The notes below the pieces were generated by a model, which searched no databases, was not told the DNA's origin, and worked only from the letters and a program-made list of their open reading frames with translations. DNA of 48,326 nt. Source: Desulfuromonadales bacterium. GTDB lineage: Bacteria; Desulfobacterota; Desulfuromonadia; Geobacterales; Pseudopelobacteraceae. This document shows positions 1 through 8,340 of the stretch, piece by piece (position 1 is the first letter of the stretch; each line of letters starts with the position of its first letter). The stretch is taken from positions 1 to 48,326 of the forward strand of contig DUZX01000027.1 in assembly GCA_013349325.1 (NCBI GenBank), given 5' to 3'. The position numbers and the translations under genes were made by a program.

Positions 1-1
1 A

Positions 2-109
2 GCGAAAATCGTGGACAAATTCAAAGAACAAAAAACGTTTTTAGTGGGAGAACCAAAACCAAAAGCAGAGACTACCACCTTAAACCCAACGGATTTTTGT
101 CTTGACTAA
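2..109 (+). CDS. C-terminal end of an unidentified protein (cut by window edge)
   Basis: The frame is open from base 2 and ends at TAA 107-109, giving 35 residues that finish in NPTDFCLD. The start lies outside the window. The piece is Lys/Thr-rich, polar and without a recognisable motif. It overlaps the first bases of the zeta-toxin remnant (TTG at 102), an arrangement common for antitoxin-toxin pairs, so it could be the tail of a partner antitoxin, but nothing in the residues proves that. It could also be chance coding. Confidence 0.35.
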   Translation, partial: AKIVDKFKEQKTFLVGEPKPKAETTTLNPTDFCLD

Positions 110-455
110 AGGGTCCACTAAAGCGAAATCATCCGGTTTTTTTGTCAGAGTATTTTTTATTGGAACAGATACACCTGAAATAAATGCTTTGCGTGTGGCG
201 CGGCGAATTTTGGAGGGGGGGCATGAGGTCGCGATTGGAAAAATAATTAAGCGCTACTTTAGTTCAATGCAAATGTGCGTATATGCAGCGGTTCTTTCTG
301 ACCGACTCTATGTGAATGATAACTCTGTCGAAGGCAGTTCTCCGGAGATGTTATTCAGAACTCGTGATGGTAAGTTGTACAAAAAGTATCCAGCTCTGAA
401 TTTGCACAACTGGGCAAAAGAGATACTTAAGCAGTTACGGGGGCTTGATTTATAG
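102..455 (+). pseudogene. Zeta-toxin-like (COG4185) C-terminal remnant
   Basis: The 117-residue product matches the C-terminal half of the COG4185 predicted ATPase/zeta-toxin family as I know it: a GFFVRVFFIGTD strand, the ARRILEGGHEVAIGKIIKRY segment, a DRLYVNDNS motif, then an LLFRTRDGKLYKKYP tail. Full-length members begin with a P-loop kinase domain. Here there is none: the frame is closed by stops at about 42 and 81, and the match begins abruptly after a TTG at 102. I therefore call it a truncated, probably inactive toxin gene. Its TAG stop (453-455) directly abuts the ATG (456) of a broken wzt copy. Alternative: a short expressed protein of unknown role. Confidence 0.65.
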
Positions 456-668
456 ATGTCCACCGTCATCAGCGTAGAAAACCTGGGTAAGAAGTACACT
501 CTTCGCCACCAACAGCGAGAACAGTATGCCGCCCTGCGTGATGTTATTACCAACGGCATTACCAATTTTGGCAAAAAGCTCCTTTCACTCTTCACTATTG
601 ACTCTTCACCTGAACTCGAAGGTTTTTGGGGCTAGAAGGATATGTCCTTCGAGATAAAAGGGGATTAG
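456..668 (+). pseudogene. Truncated 5' copy of wzt (ABC transporter ATPase)
   Basis: Reading from ATG 456, the first 44 codons encode nearly the same peptide as the intact wzt at 2071: 42 of 44 residues agree, with about 11 base differences in 132, mostly synonymous. After a short TTCACTC-type heptad stretch the frame stops at TAG 633-635. Beyond that stop, KDMSFEIKGD still aligns with KDVSFEVKQGD of the intact gene, and a second TAG falls at 666-668. The Walker A region and everything after it are missing. Because the differences are mostly synonymous, the two copies probably diverged as functional genes before this one was lost. It sits between the zeta-toxin remnant and the AlbA_2 gene. 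Confidence 0.85.
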
Positions 669-708
669 CTTTGAATTATGTAACAGATACCCATGTGCTG
701 GTTTGATA

Positions 709-2067
709 ATGACGACAACTGACATATCTGAATTGATAAGAGCCGGTAAGTCCGATACTCTTGAATTAAAGTCTACTTTTGACAGGGAAGCGATTGAATC
801 GTTGACTGCTTTTGCTAATACAACTGGTGGGATCCTTCTGGTTGGTGTTCAGGATTCTGGTGGTGTGACAGGCGTGACAGTTGGAAAAGAGACCGTTCAA
901 AACTGGATTAACCAAATAAAAATGGCTACAACTCCGGCGATTATTCCCGATGTTGAAATTGTTAGTCTTGACGAGAAAAGTATCGTTGTATTTTTTGTTG
1001 CCGCCTTTCCGATCAAGCCGGTTGCCTGCAAAGGGAAATATTTCAGACGCAGTCATGCTGCTAACCATCTCATGTCGCTCAACCAGGTCTCGGATGCATA
1101 TTTGAAGACATTTCAGCTTTCTTGGGATTCATATCAATATCCCGATGCTCAGTTTAAGGACATTGATACTCGAAAACTTTCTCTATTTATTGAAAAAGTA
1201 AACCGAGTAGAACGTTTTCATCTTGATGATGATTATCGGTGTGCCTTGGAAAAATTGCGCCTTATAGAAGGCACCGTCCCAACTAATGCAGCGATGCTGC
1301 TGTTCTCTGCCAATCCTCTTCCTTACAATATCCACATCGGAAGATTTAGCGATTTCGTAACAATACGTGACGATGCACAGATTAGCGACACACTTTCCGA
1401 TGCTTTCAGCAGAACCATGCAGGCGATTGCAAAGCATATAAATATTTCATTCAAGATAAAGGGAATGGAAAGGGAAGAAATCTGGGAATACCCGCAAGTT
1501 GCGGTTCGTGAAGCACTTGCCAATGCAATAGTGCATCGTGACTATCAAAACCCTTCTGATATTCAGATCAAGATATTTGATAACCGGTTGACTATATATA
1601 GCCCTGGACGATTGTATGGCAATCTGACAATAGAGGCGTTACGGCAGGATTCCTATCACTCTGAACTGAGAAACAAGCTTGTTGCCGAGGCATTTTACCT
1701 TACCGGTCTGATTGAAAAATATGGCAGCGGCATAACCCGTATCAGAAAAGCGGTTGCAGAGGCAGGAAACATCGATTTTGTTATGGAAGAGTTGCCTAAT
1801 GGGGTTCTTGTCACGTTTAACAAAAGGGCTGAAGAAATAAATGGCGGAATAACTGGCGGAATAACTGGCGGAATAAATGAGGTGCTTGATTATGTAAATA
1901 TGCACCCAGGTGTTAAAGGAGGAGAGATTTCAGGTAGATTTGGCTTTTCTCAACGGACCTTGGAAAGGCTTTTGAAAGAACTTAAGGAAGGTCGCAAAAT
2001 AATTTTCAAAGGTTCCAAAAAGACTGGTGGTTATTATGCTGTAGAATCCAGCGAGGCATTGGAATAG
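709..2067 (+). CDS. AlbA_2/Schlafen-domain putative ATP-binding transcriptional regulator (COG2865)
   Basis: The protein is about 452 residues. The N-terminus (roughly 1-130) is an AlbA_2/Schlafen-type nucleic-acid-binding domain, seen in LELKSTF and FANTTGGILLVGVQD. The centre carries the GHKL-like ATPase region typical of COG2865 (VREALANAIVHRDY, LTIYSPGRL, EKYGSGITRIRKA). The C-terminus is a winged-helix-like segment (GGEISGRFGFSQRTLERLLKEL). The linker holds three GGI[T/N] units encoded by a 12-bp tandem repeat. ATG 709 is preferred; TTG 703 in the same frame is also possible. No strong ribosome site is visible. The gene lies between the wzt fragment and intact wzt, stopping 3 bases before the wzt ATG, so the two may be co-translated. 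Members are annotated as regulators or RecG-like helicases, but their biology is poorly known. Confidence 0.85.
   Translation: MTTTDISELIRAGKSDTLELKSTFDREAIESLTAFANTTGGILLVGVQDSGGVTGVTVGKETVQNWINQIKMATTPAIIPDVEIVSLDEKSIVVFFVAAFPIKPVACKGKYFRRSHAANHLMSLNQVSDAYLKTFQLSWDSYQYPDAQFKDIDTRKLSLFIEKVNRVERFHLDDDYRCALEKLRLIEGTVPTNAAMLLFSANPLPYNIHIGRFSDFVTIRDDAQISDTLSDAFSRTMQAIAKHINISFKIKGMEREEIWEYPQVAVREALANAIVHRDYQNPSDIQIKIFDNRLTIYSPGRLYGNLTIEALRQDSYHSELRNKLVAEAFYLTGLIEKYGSGITRIRKAVAEAGNIDFVMEELPNGVLVTFNKRAEEINGGITGGITGGINEVLDYVNMHPGVKGGEISGRFGFSQRTLERLLKELKEGRKIIFKGSKKTGGYYAVESSEALE
1843..1878 (+). repeat. Three 12-bp tandem repeats (GGCGGAATAACT type)
   Basis: Three adjacent 12-mers, the last ending AAAT instead of AACT, encode GGIT-GGIT-GGIN in the linker between the ATPase-like and winged-helix parts of the AlbA_2 protein. 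Copy number change would keep frame and only alter linker length. Confidence 0.9.
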
Positions 2068-2070
2068 CCT

Positions 2071-3378
2071 ATGTCCACCGTCATCACTGTCGAAAACCTG
2101 GGAAAGAAGTACACTCTGCGCCACCAACAGCGAGAACAGTATACCGCTTTGCGTGATGTCATAACCAACGGCATTACCAATTTTGGCAAAAAGCTGCTTT
2201 CACCCCTTCGACTCCGCTCAAAGCAGGCCTTCACCACTCACTCTTCACCGACTTCCCCTTCACTATTCACTCTTCACCCTTCACCCGCTTCTGAAGAGTT
2301 CTGGGCCCTGAAGGATGTCTCCTTTGAGGTTAAGCAAGGTGACCGGATAGGTATCATTGGCCGCAATGGTGCTGGTAAATCAACGCTTCTGAAGATACTC
2401 AGCCGCATCACCGAACCAACTACCGGCAGTGTGCGGATCAAGGGGAGGGTGGCGAGCTTGCTGGAGGTAGGCACCGGTTTTCATCCCGAGTTGACCGGCA
2501 GGGAGAACATTTTTCTGAATGGTGCTATCCTGGGAATGGGAAGGGCGGAGATTAAGAAGAAGTTCGATGAAATTGTTGATTTTTCGGAGATTGAGAAGTT
2601 TCTGGATACACCGGTAAAGCGCTACTCTTCCGGGATGTATGTGCGGCTGGCCTTTGCGGTTGCGGCTCATCTGGAACCGGAGATTCTGATTGTGGATGAG
2701 GTTCTGGCGGTTGGTGATGCACAGTTTCAAAAGAAGTGCTTGGGGAAGATGGAGGATGCTGGCACGGAAGGGAGAACAATAATATTTGTAAGCCATAATA
2801 TTCAGTCTATCCGCCAGCTATGCACTTGGGGGATCGTTCTGAAAAACGGCTTTACTCTTGCGATTGATGATATTTCAAAGGTCGTTGATATTTATAAAAG
2901 CGACGTCATTATAGAAAGTAGAAAAACTAATATAGACAATAAACCTGATGCAATACTTAATGCCTGTTTGTTAGATAATCAATTTGAGGATAGTGGATTA
3001 AATTGTCTGGGTTGTGATTTATCCTTACTTATCGATCTTAAACTGACTAGTGAGTGCATTGTGCCACATTTATCAATTGGCCTGTATAATAATTCAGATG
3101 AACTTATTGCTCACGTAATTAATAATGATGAGCCTTTTCATATTCAACATGGAGTAAAAAGTAAAGTAAGTGTAAGAGTAGACTTGTTGAATATAAATCT
3201 CGTACCTGGTGAATATCATATCAATTTATGGCTTGGTGATGGAGAATCTATTGAACTTGACAGATTCGAGAGAGCTTCCCGTTTTCATATTTATCAAGGC
3301 AATACGCTTATAAAGAGATCCTCAAATTATCCAGCACACGCTCGCTGTGTTATCGCGTCAAACTGGAAATATTTTTAA
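2071..3378 (+). CDS. wzt: O-antigen/polysaccharide ABC transporter ATP-binding protein Wzt
   Basis: This 435-residue cytoplasmic ATPase would energise export of an undecaprenyl-linked polysaccharide through a Wzm permease, which is not in the window. Visible motifs are Walker A GRNGAGKST, the signature YSSGMYVRLAFA and Walker B EILIVDEVLAVGD, followed by an H-loop FVSHN. Residues from about 275 onward form a Wzt-C-type beta-sandwich extension, the part that in E. coli O8/O9a reads the modified non-reducing end of the finished chain. Between the first strand and the Walker A lies an unusual Ser/Thr/Pro/His-rich insertion encoded by short repeats. The C-terminal half is clearly more AT-rich than the ATPase half, as is usual for strain-specific carbohydrate recognition. 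ATG 2071 follows the AlbA_2 stop by 3 bases. Confidence 0.95.
   Translation: MSTVITVENLGKKYTLRHQQREQYTALRDVITNGITNFGKKLLSPLRLRSKQAFTTHSSPTSPSLFTLHPSPASEEFWALKDVSFEVKQGDRIGIIGRNGAGKSTLLKILSRITEPTTGSVRIKGRVASLLEVGTGFHPELTGRENIFLNGAILGMGRAEIKKKFDEIVDFSEIEKFLDTPVKRYSSGMYVRLAFAVAAHLEPEILIVDEVLAVGDAQFQKKCLGKMEDAGTEGRTIIFVSHNIQSIRQLCTWGIVLKNGFTLAIDDISKVVDIYKSDVIIESRKTNIDNKPDAILNACLLDNQFEDSGLNCLGCDLSLLIDLKLTSECIVPHLSIGLYNNSDELIAHVINNDEPFHIQHGVKSKVSVRVDLLNINLVPGEYHINLWLGDGESIELDRFERASRFHIYQGNTLIKRSSNYPAHARCVIASNWKYF
2205..2286 (+). repeat. Short-repeat insertion inside wzt (TTCGACTCCGCTCA unit plus TTCACTC heptads)
   Basis: Bases 2205-2229 carry a CCTTCGACTCCGCTCA-type unit that resembles small dispersed repeats I have seen in many bacterial genomes. 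Bases 2230-2286 are roughly eight imperfect heptamers of the form TTCACYN. Both are translated in frame and give the low-complexity linker rich in S, T, P and H. The broken copy at 597-625 has a shorter heptad array at the same point and lacks the first unit. Confidence 0.8.
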
Positions 3379-3407
3379 CGGATTGTTTGCAAGGTGAGCA
3401 CTTAATT

Positions 3408-4352
3408 ATGAATAAAGTAAAAGTCGGTTTTTTAGTTTCTTATGATTATGAGTACCTTAAGACTGCGTTACCATTTATCTATCAAAAGGCAGATTCTGTC
3501 GTTTTAGCATATGATTCCGGGTTCAAAACATGGAATGGTAATAGTTTTGTTATCACGGATGATTTTTTTGAATGGATAAATATGTTCGATACACATAATA
3601 AAATTGTCTTTTATAAAGATAATTTTTGTATGCCGGACTTTACTCCAATGGAGTGTGAAACTCGGGAAAGAAAAATGCTGGCAACTTTTATGGGTGAAGG
3701 GGGATGGCATATACAGCTTGATTCGGATGAATATTTTATAGATTTTGATCGATTCATAGAAATTTTACGAACATTCGAGCATAGCAAACCAGACAGTTCA
3801 TTAGATTTTTTTGCAGATTGGATCACCTTATTCAAATACGATCTAAATGGATATTACATAATTAACTCTTTGGAACAATTTCCTGTTGCTACAAACAATC
3901 CTAGCTATAAAGTGGCGCGATGCTGTCACAATGAAAATATTATCAAAACCCATTGCAGAGTGATTCATCAGAGTTGGGCAAGGACCCCACGGGAAATACA
4001 AAATAAAATATGCAATTGGGGACATTTGACTGATTTTGACATCGATAGCTTTTATAAACTGTGGGAATTTATAGATAGCTTTAACTTTAAATATATAAAA
4101 AACTTCCATCCGATTTACTCCGGTTCATGGCAAGAGTTGATTTATGTAAAATCGAACTCTATAAATAGCCTGATTATTGATTTGAACACCATTTTCGCTC
4201 ATACACCCGATGGAGTTTCAAGCGGTCCTGAAGTCAGTTTTGCAACGATTGACGAACAAAGTGATAAATCTAACATGATAAGCTTTGATTTTGGATTGCG
4301 AGACTTTATCCCACCAATAGTTTTAAAAATTAAATCATTTTTATATAAATAG
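3408..4352 (+). CDS. Glycosyltransferase, GT2-like
   Basis: The product is a 314-residue soluble protein with a GT-A-like N-terminus (VGFLVSYDYEYLKTALPF), a predicted acceptor/nucleotide region around WHIQLDSDEYF that resembles the DxD metal site of glycosyltransferases, and WNGNSFVITDD-type strands between. ATG 3408 is preferred because AAGGTGAG (3391-3398) lies at good distance; a TTG at 3387 is less likely. It is AT-rich like the wzt 3' half, so both may have arrived together. Position between wzt and the large multidomain transferase implies a role in building the exported glycan. Donor sugar and linkage cannot be read from sequence. Confidence 0.7.
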   Translation: MNKVKVGFLVSYDYEYLKTALPFIYQKADSVVLAYDSGFKTWNGNSFVITDDFFEWINMFDTHNKIVFYKDNFCMPDFTPMECETRERKMLATFMGEGGWHIQLDSDEYFIDFDRFIEILRTFEHSKPDSSLDFFADWITLFKYDLNGYYIINSLEQFPVATNNPSYKVARCCHNENIIKTHCRVIHQSWARTPREIQNKICNWGHLTDFDIDSFYKLWEFIDSFNFKYIKNFHPIYSGSWQELIYVKSNSINSLIIDLNTIFAHTPDGVSSGPEVSFATIDEQSDKSNMISFDFGLRDFIPPIVLKIKSFLYK

Positions 4353-4372
4353 ATGCCTAATTGGAAGCAGTA

Positions 4373-7300
4373 ATGAAAACAGGAACAAATACATTATTGA
4401 AAGTCATTCTTCCATTGAGAGAATGTAGGCTTTGGCTCCGTAACCCAAAATCACAAGTCATCCGCTATGTTAAATGGTTTTACTTTCGATATAGCAGTTT
4501 ATCTATAAGTGATAAAACCAAATACGCACATTGGCTGTTTTTGACAAAATATTTTCCTTGGATTTTGAATGCACTTAATAATCCGACTATTGCAAAACCT
4601 TTAAGGTTTGCTGCTGCGGTACAAAAAGCGGACGTTGATGATTTTGTTCATGATAAGTGCGCGTTGAAGCTGAACTGTTCAGACAAGCCCGCCGTTTCTG
4701 TCATCATCCCGGTTTATGGCAATTGCGATTATACCCTGAGATGTCTTGCTTCGATCGCATTTAGCCCGCCTTACGTTCCATTTGAAGTAATAGTGATCGA
4801 TGATTGTTCCCCCGATGATTCACATTCTATACTTTCCTGTATTAAAGATATCAAGTTGTTGACCAATTCATCCAATCAGGGTTTCATCCGCTCCTGCAAC
4901 AGTGGCGCCCAGGCTGCTTTTGGCGAGTATCTCTGTTTTCTCAATAATGACACCGAAGTTACGCAGGGGTGGCTGGATGAACTATACGGGACGTTTCACG
5001 AGTTTCCTGGTACGGGTTTGTCCGGATCCAAGCTGGTGTATCCTGATGGCAGGCTGCAGGAAGCTGGCGGTATAATATGGCAAGACGGGTCTGCATGGAA
5101 TTTTGGTCATAATCAAGATCAATTACGTCCTGATCTTAATTACGCCCGGGAAGTGGATTACTGCTCCGGTGCTTCAATAATGGTTCCCAAAGCCCTTTTT
5201 GAAAAGCTGGGAGGATTTGATGAACATTATTTGCCGGCGTATTGCGAAGACTCCGACTTGGCGCTGAAAATTCGCGAAAACGGACTTAGAGTGATTTATC
5301 AGCCACTATCGGTCGTAATTCATTATGAAGGCGTGACATCGGGCAGGGATGTCACGAAAGGGGTTAAGTCCTATCAAGTTGAAAACAACAAAAAACTATA
5401 TAACCGCTGGAAGGAAAGACTGTGGCATCACCAAAAGCATGGAGTGGATGCTGATAATGCAAAAGACCGCATGGCCAGGCATCGTGTTTTGATTTTGGAT
5501 CACTGCACTCCGACACCAAATCAGGATGCTGGTTCTGTCACCGTATTCAATTTGATGCTTCTATTGCGCGAAATGGATTTTCAGGTGACATTTATCCCTG
5601 AGGGAGAATATTTATATTTGCCAGAGTACACTCCTGCCCTGCAAAGAGCTGGTATCGAAGTGCTCTACTCGCCATATTGCAGATATGTTGAACAGCATTT
5701 AAAGAAAACAGGCAAGCGTTATGATCTTGTTTTTATGTTTCGTCCCGCAGTTGTCGAACACCATATCAAGTCGATCCGTAAATATTGTCCGAAGACAAAG
5801 ACTCTTTTCCATACCGTTGATCTGCACTATTTGAGATTGTCTCGAGAGGCGGATTTGCATGATGATGAACTAAAGAGAAAAGCCGCCGCTGAAATGAAGC
5901 AGAGAGAACTTACCGCCATTCGAGCTGTTGACGCTTCTATCGTTCACAGTACAACAGAAATGGAGATATTACGTAGCGAGCTGTCTCATGAAACTGTCTT
6001 TGTTTTTCCTTTAATATTGAATATTCGAAGTACAAAAACAGGTTTTGGTGAACGGCGGGACCTGGTTTTTGTTGGCGGTTTTCAGCATCCTCCGAATGTA
6101 GACGCTGTTAAGTTCTTTATTAAGGATATAATGCCTATAGTGCGTGAACGTTTGCCGGGAGTACGGTTTTATGCAGTCGGGAGTAAACCTCCTGAAGAAC
6201 TTTACACTCTTCAGGCTGCCGACGTCGTAATAACCGGATTTGTTGAAGACCTTGATAGTCTTCTAGATAAAATGCGCATATCGCTTGCTCCGTTGCGTTA
6301 TGGCGCAGGCATCAAGGGCAAAATCGGTACGGCCATGTCAGCGGGCTTGCCTACAGTTGCTACGAGGATGGCTGCTGAGGGGATGTCGCTTACTAATGGT
6401 AAAAATGTTCTTATTGCTGATGGTACATCGGATTTTGCCGAGGCGATTGTACGGCTCTATGGGGATGAGACGCTTTGGGCTTCATTGCGTGATAATGGAT
6501 TGGCTTTTGCTGAAAAAAACTGGGGAGCGTGTGCCGCCTATGAGATTTTGAATTTCATACTTACAAATTTGGGAATTGATGTACCCAAAACGCCCAGATA
6601 TTCATTGCGTCTCTTCGAGGGGGGCAAACCGGACCAGCATTGTTTGCCATTTTATGACAGAGTCTTCATAGACGGCAATCAACTTAAAGTTAGGGCAGAG
6701 GCGTTTAGTAATTTTCTTGAAAAAGCAAAGAAGCGTATTGGTTCCTCGTTTCCCTGGTATCCATACGGGACACTCAATAATTTTGTACATTTGGAGCAAT
6801 GTTTTAATGCATTTCCCCTCCACAGATTGACTTCGACAAGGCATGTTGCCGATATAGGCGCTGCCGATGGAGACTTGGCATTTTTTATGAGCTCCCTGGG
6901 ATATACAGTTGATATTATAGATAATGGCCCTACTAATTATAATGGGTTAGAGGGAGCCCGCATTCTTGCGGAAGCATTAGATGCTGGCTCAAAGGTCAGT
7001 ATTTTCGAAAGAGATATTGATGGTCAGTTTTTTCTTCCCAACGAGAAATATGATCTGATTTTTCTCTTGGGAATATTGTATCACCTCAAAAATCCTTATT
7101 TAATCCTTGAGGCAATCAGCAAGAGGTCGACGCACTTGATTCTTAGCACAAGAGTTGCCAAATACACGCCGGCCGGAAAAAAAATATCCGGCTCTCCTGT
7201 AGCTTATCTGCTTAATCCGGATGAATCGAATAATGATTCGACAAATTACTGGATTTTTACGGAGTATTGTCTTGAAAGAATAGTCAGACGTTCCGGATGG

Positions 7301-7405
7301 GATATTTTGTACAAACATACCGTTGGTGACACAAAATCATCAAATCCAGCGGATCCGGACAAAGACGAGCGTTGTTTCATGTTGTTGCGAAGTTCAGTAT
7401 TATAG
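4373..7405 (+). CDS. Three-domain GT2-GT4-methyltransferase polysaccharide enzyme
   Basis: The 1010-residue protein has three recognisable domains. Residues about 105-345 form a GT2 domain: VSVIIPVYGN, FEVIVIDDCSPDDS, CFLNNDTEV as the DxD-type site, and CEDSDLALKIRENG. Residues about 365-745 form a GT4/GT-B domain: VLILDHCTPTPNQDAGS, DLVFVGGFQHPPNVDAV, and LAPLRYGAGIKGKIGTAMS with the downstream donor-binding loop. Residues about 750-1010 form a SAM-dependent methyltransferase: VADIGAADGDLAFFMSSLG as motif I and FLLGILYHLKNPYLIL. ATG 4373 follows GGAAG at 4363. Next to a Wzt with a carbohydrate-recognition domain, an attractive inference is a polymerising transferase fused to a chain-capping or chain-modifying methyltransferase; the acceptor is unknown. 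Confidence 0.88.
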   Translation: MKTGTNTLLKVILPLRECRLWLRNPKSQVIRYVKWFYFRYSSLSISDKTKYAHWLFLTKYFPWILNALNNPTIAKPLRFAAAVQKADVDDFVHDKCALKLNCSDKPAVSVIIPVYGNCDYTLRCLASIAFSPPYVPFEVIVIDDCSPDDSHSILSCIKDIKLLTNSSNQGFIRSCNSGAQAAFGEYLCFLNNDTEVTQGWLDELYGTFHEFPGTGLSGSKLVYPDGRLQEAGGIIWQDGSAWNFGHNQDQLRPDLNYAREVDYCSGASIMVPKALFEKLGGFDEHYLPAYCEDSDLALKIRENGLRVIYQPLSVVIHYEGVTSGRDVTKGVKSYQVENNKKLYNRWKERLWHHQKHGVDADNAKDRMARHRVLILDHCTPTPNQDAGSVTVFNLMLLLREMDFQVTFIPEGEYLYLPEYTPALQRAGIEVLYSPYCRYVEQHLKKTGKRYDLVFMFRPAVVEHHIKSIRKYCPKTKTLFHTVDLHYLRLSREADLHDDELKRKAAAEMKQRELTAIRAVDASIVHSTTEMEILRSELSHETVFVFPLILNIRSTKTGFGERRDLVFVGGFQHPPNVDAVKFFIKDIMPIVRERLPGVRFYAVGSKPPEELYTLQAADVVITGFVEDLDSLLDKMRISLAPLRYGAGIKGKIGTAMSAGLPTVATRMAAEGMSLTNGKNVLIADGTSDFAEAIVRLYGDETLWASLRDNGLAFAEKNWGACAAYEILNFILTNLGIDVPKTPRYSLRLFEGGKPDQHCLPFYDRVFIDGNQLKVRAEAFSNFLEKAKKRIGSSFPWYPYGTLNNFVHLEQCFNAFPLHRLTSTRHVADIGAADGDLAFFMSSLGYTVDIIDNGPTNYNGLEGARILAEALDAGSKVSIFERDIDGQFFLPNEKYDLIFLLGILYHLKNPYLILEAISKRSTHLILSTRVAKYTPAGKKISGSPVAYLLNPDESNNDSTNYWIFTEYCLERIVRRSGWDILYKHTVGDTKSSNPADPDKDERCFMLLRSSVL

Positions 7406-7473
7406 GCATTTCGTTCTCCCAGGTAGTGTGTTACCGCAACGTGACATCTGCACAGAGTTAAGAGGGTTTGCTT

Positions 7474-8340
7474 ATGAAAGTGTTTGTGGTTGGGAGTAAT
7501 GGCTACCTCGGCAGCGCAGTGGCACGTGCGCTCGAATCCGGTTCCATGGACATCAGGAGAGTGTCTTCCCGCCCAGGGCCAGGTGTGCTCCATCTTGATT
7601 TATCGGCGCCGGAGACGTTCTCATATAGTCATATCAATGCTGGCGATATCGTGTTGATGACGGCTGCGCTCTCCTCTCCCGATATATGCCGCGACCAGTA
7701 TGACGTTGCCTATGAAATTAATGTTGTCGGAACAGGCCACTTCATTGAGCGTTGTCTCGCACTTGGCGCACGAGTCATTTTCTTTTCCAGCGATACGGTT
7801 TACGGCCCCGGAAATGCTGAGTGCTCTGAAACTGAAAATTGTAAACCTGCCGGAGAGTACGGGTTGATGAAGAATGAAGTGGAAACACGATTTAAAGATC
7901 ATCTTTCACTCAAGGTATTACGGTTATCTTATGTAATGTCCTCAGAGGACAAATTTATGAGATATCTCTCCGCATGTGTAAGCGATTGCAAGGAAGCGGA
8001 AATATTCCACCCCATGTTTCGCCGCGCGGTATATTTGGGGGATCTTATCGATCTGATTACAATATTATGTACATCATGGGATATGACTGGGTATAGAATA
8101 ATTAACGTCTGTGGCCCGGAGCTGGTATCCCGTGTCGATATGGCGACAATGTATCGGGATATAGTTTCGCCCGGCCTTCATTTCACTGTAGTTCGGCCGT
8201 CGGACGATTTTTTCATGGCGCGGCCACAGGTGATCAATATGAGCAATTTTGCTTTCCAGAGCATACTGGGCCGCATTCCGAGAACCATACGTGATGCCAT
8301 ATATATAGCGTTCGGCTGTCAGAAAGGGGGCATATGCTAA
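7474..8340 (+). CDS. NAD-dependent epimerase/dehydratase family (RmlD-like 4-keto-sugar reductase candidate)
   Basis: This is a 288-residue extended/atypical SDR. GSNGYLGSAVARAL is the Rossmann GxxGxxG loop, FFSSDTVYG carries the catalytic Ser/Thr region and YGLMKNE the YxxxK pair. The overall plan resembles RmlD/GDP-deoxy-sugar reductases. ATG 7474 follows AAGAGGG (7459-7465). Its last seven bases overlap the next SDR, so the pair is translationally coupled. With hddA and hddC downstream, the simplest inference is that it reduces the 4-keto intermediate made by the neighbouring dehydratase in a GDP-6-deoxy-heptose (or GDP-deoxyhexose) pathway. An epimerase role cannot be excluded. Confidence 0.75.
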   Translation: MKVFVVGSNGYLGSAVARALESGSMDIRRVSSRPGPGVLHLDLSAPETFSYSHINAGDIVLMTAALSSPDICRDQYDVAYEINVVGTGHFIERCLALGARVIFFSSDTVYGPGNAECSETENCKPAGEYGLMKNEVETRFKDHLSLKVLRLSYVMSSEDKFMRYLSACVSDCKEAEIFHPMFRRAVYLGDLIDLITILCTSWDMTGYRIINVCGPELVSRVDMATMYRDIVSPGLHFTVVRPSDDFFMARPQVINMSNFAFQSILGRIPRTIRDAIYIAFGCQKGGIC

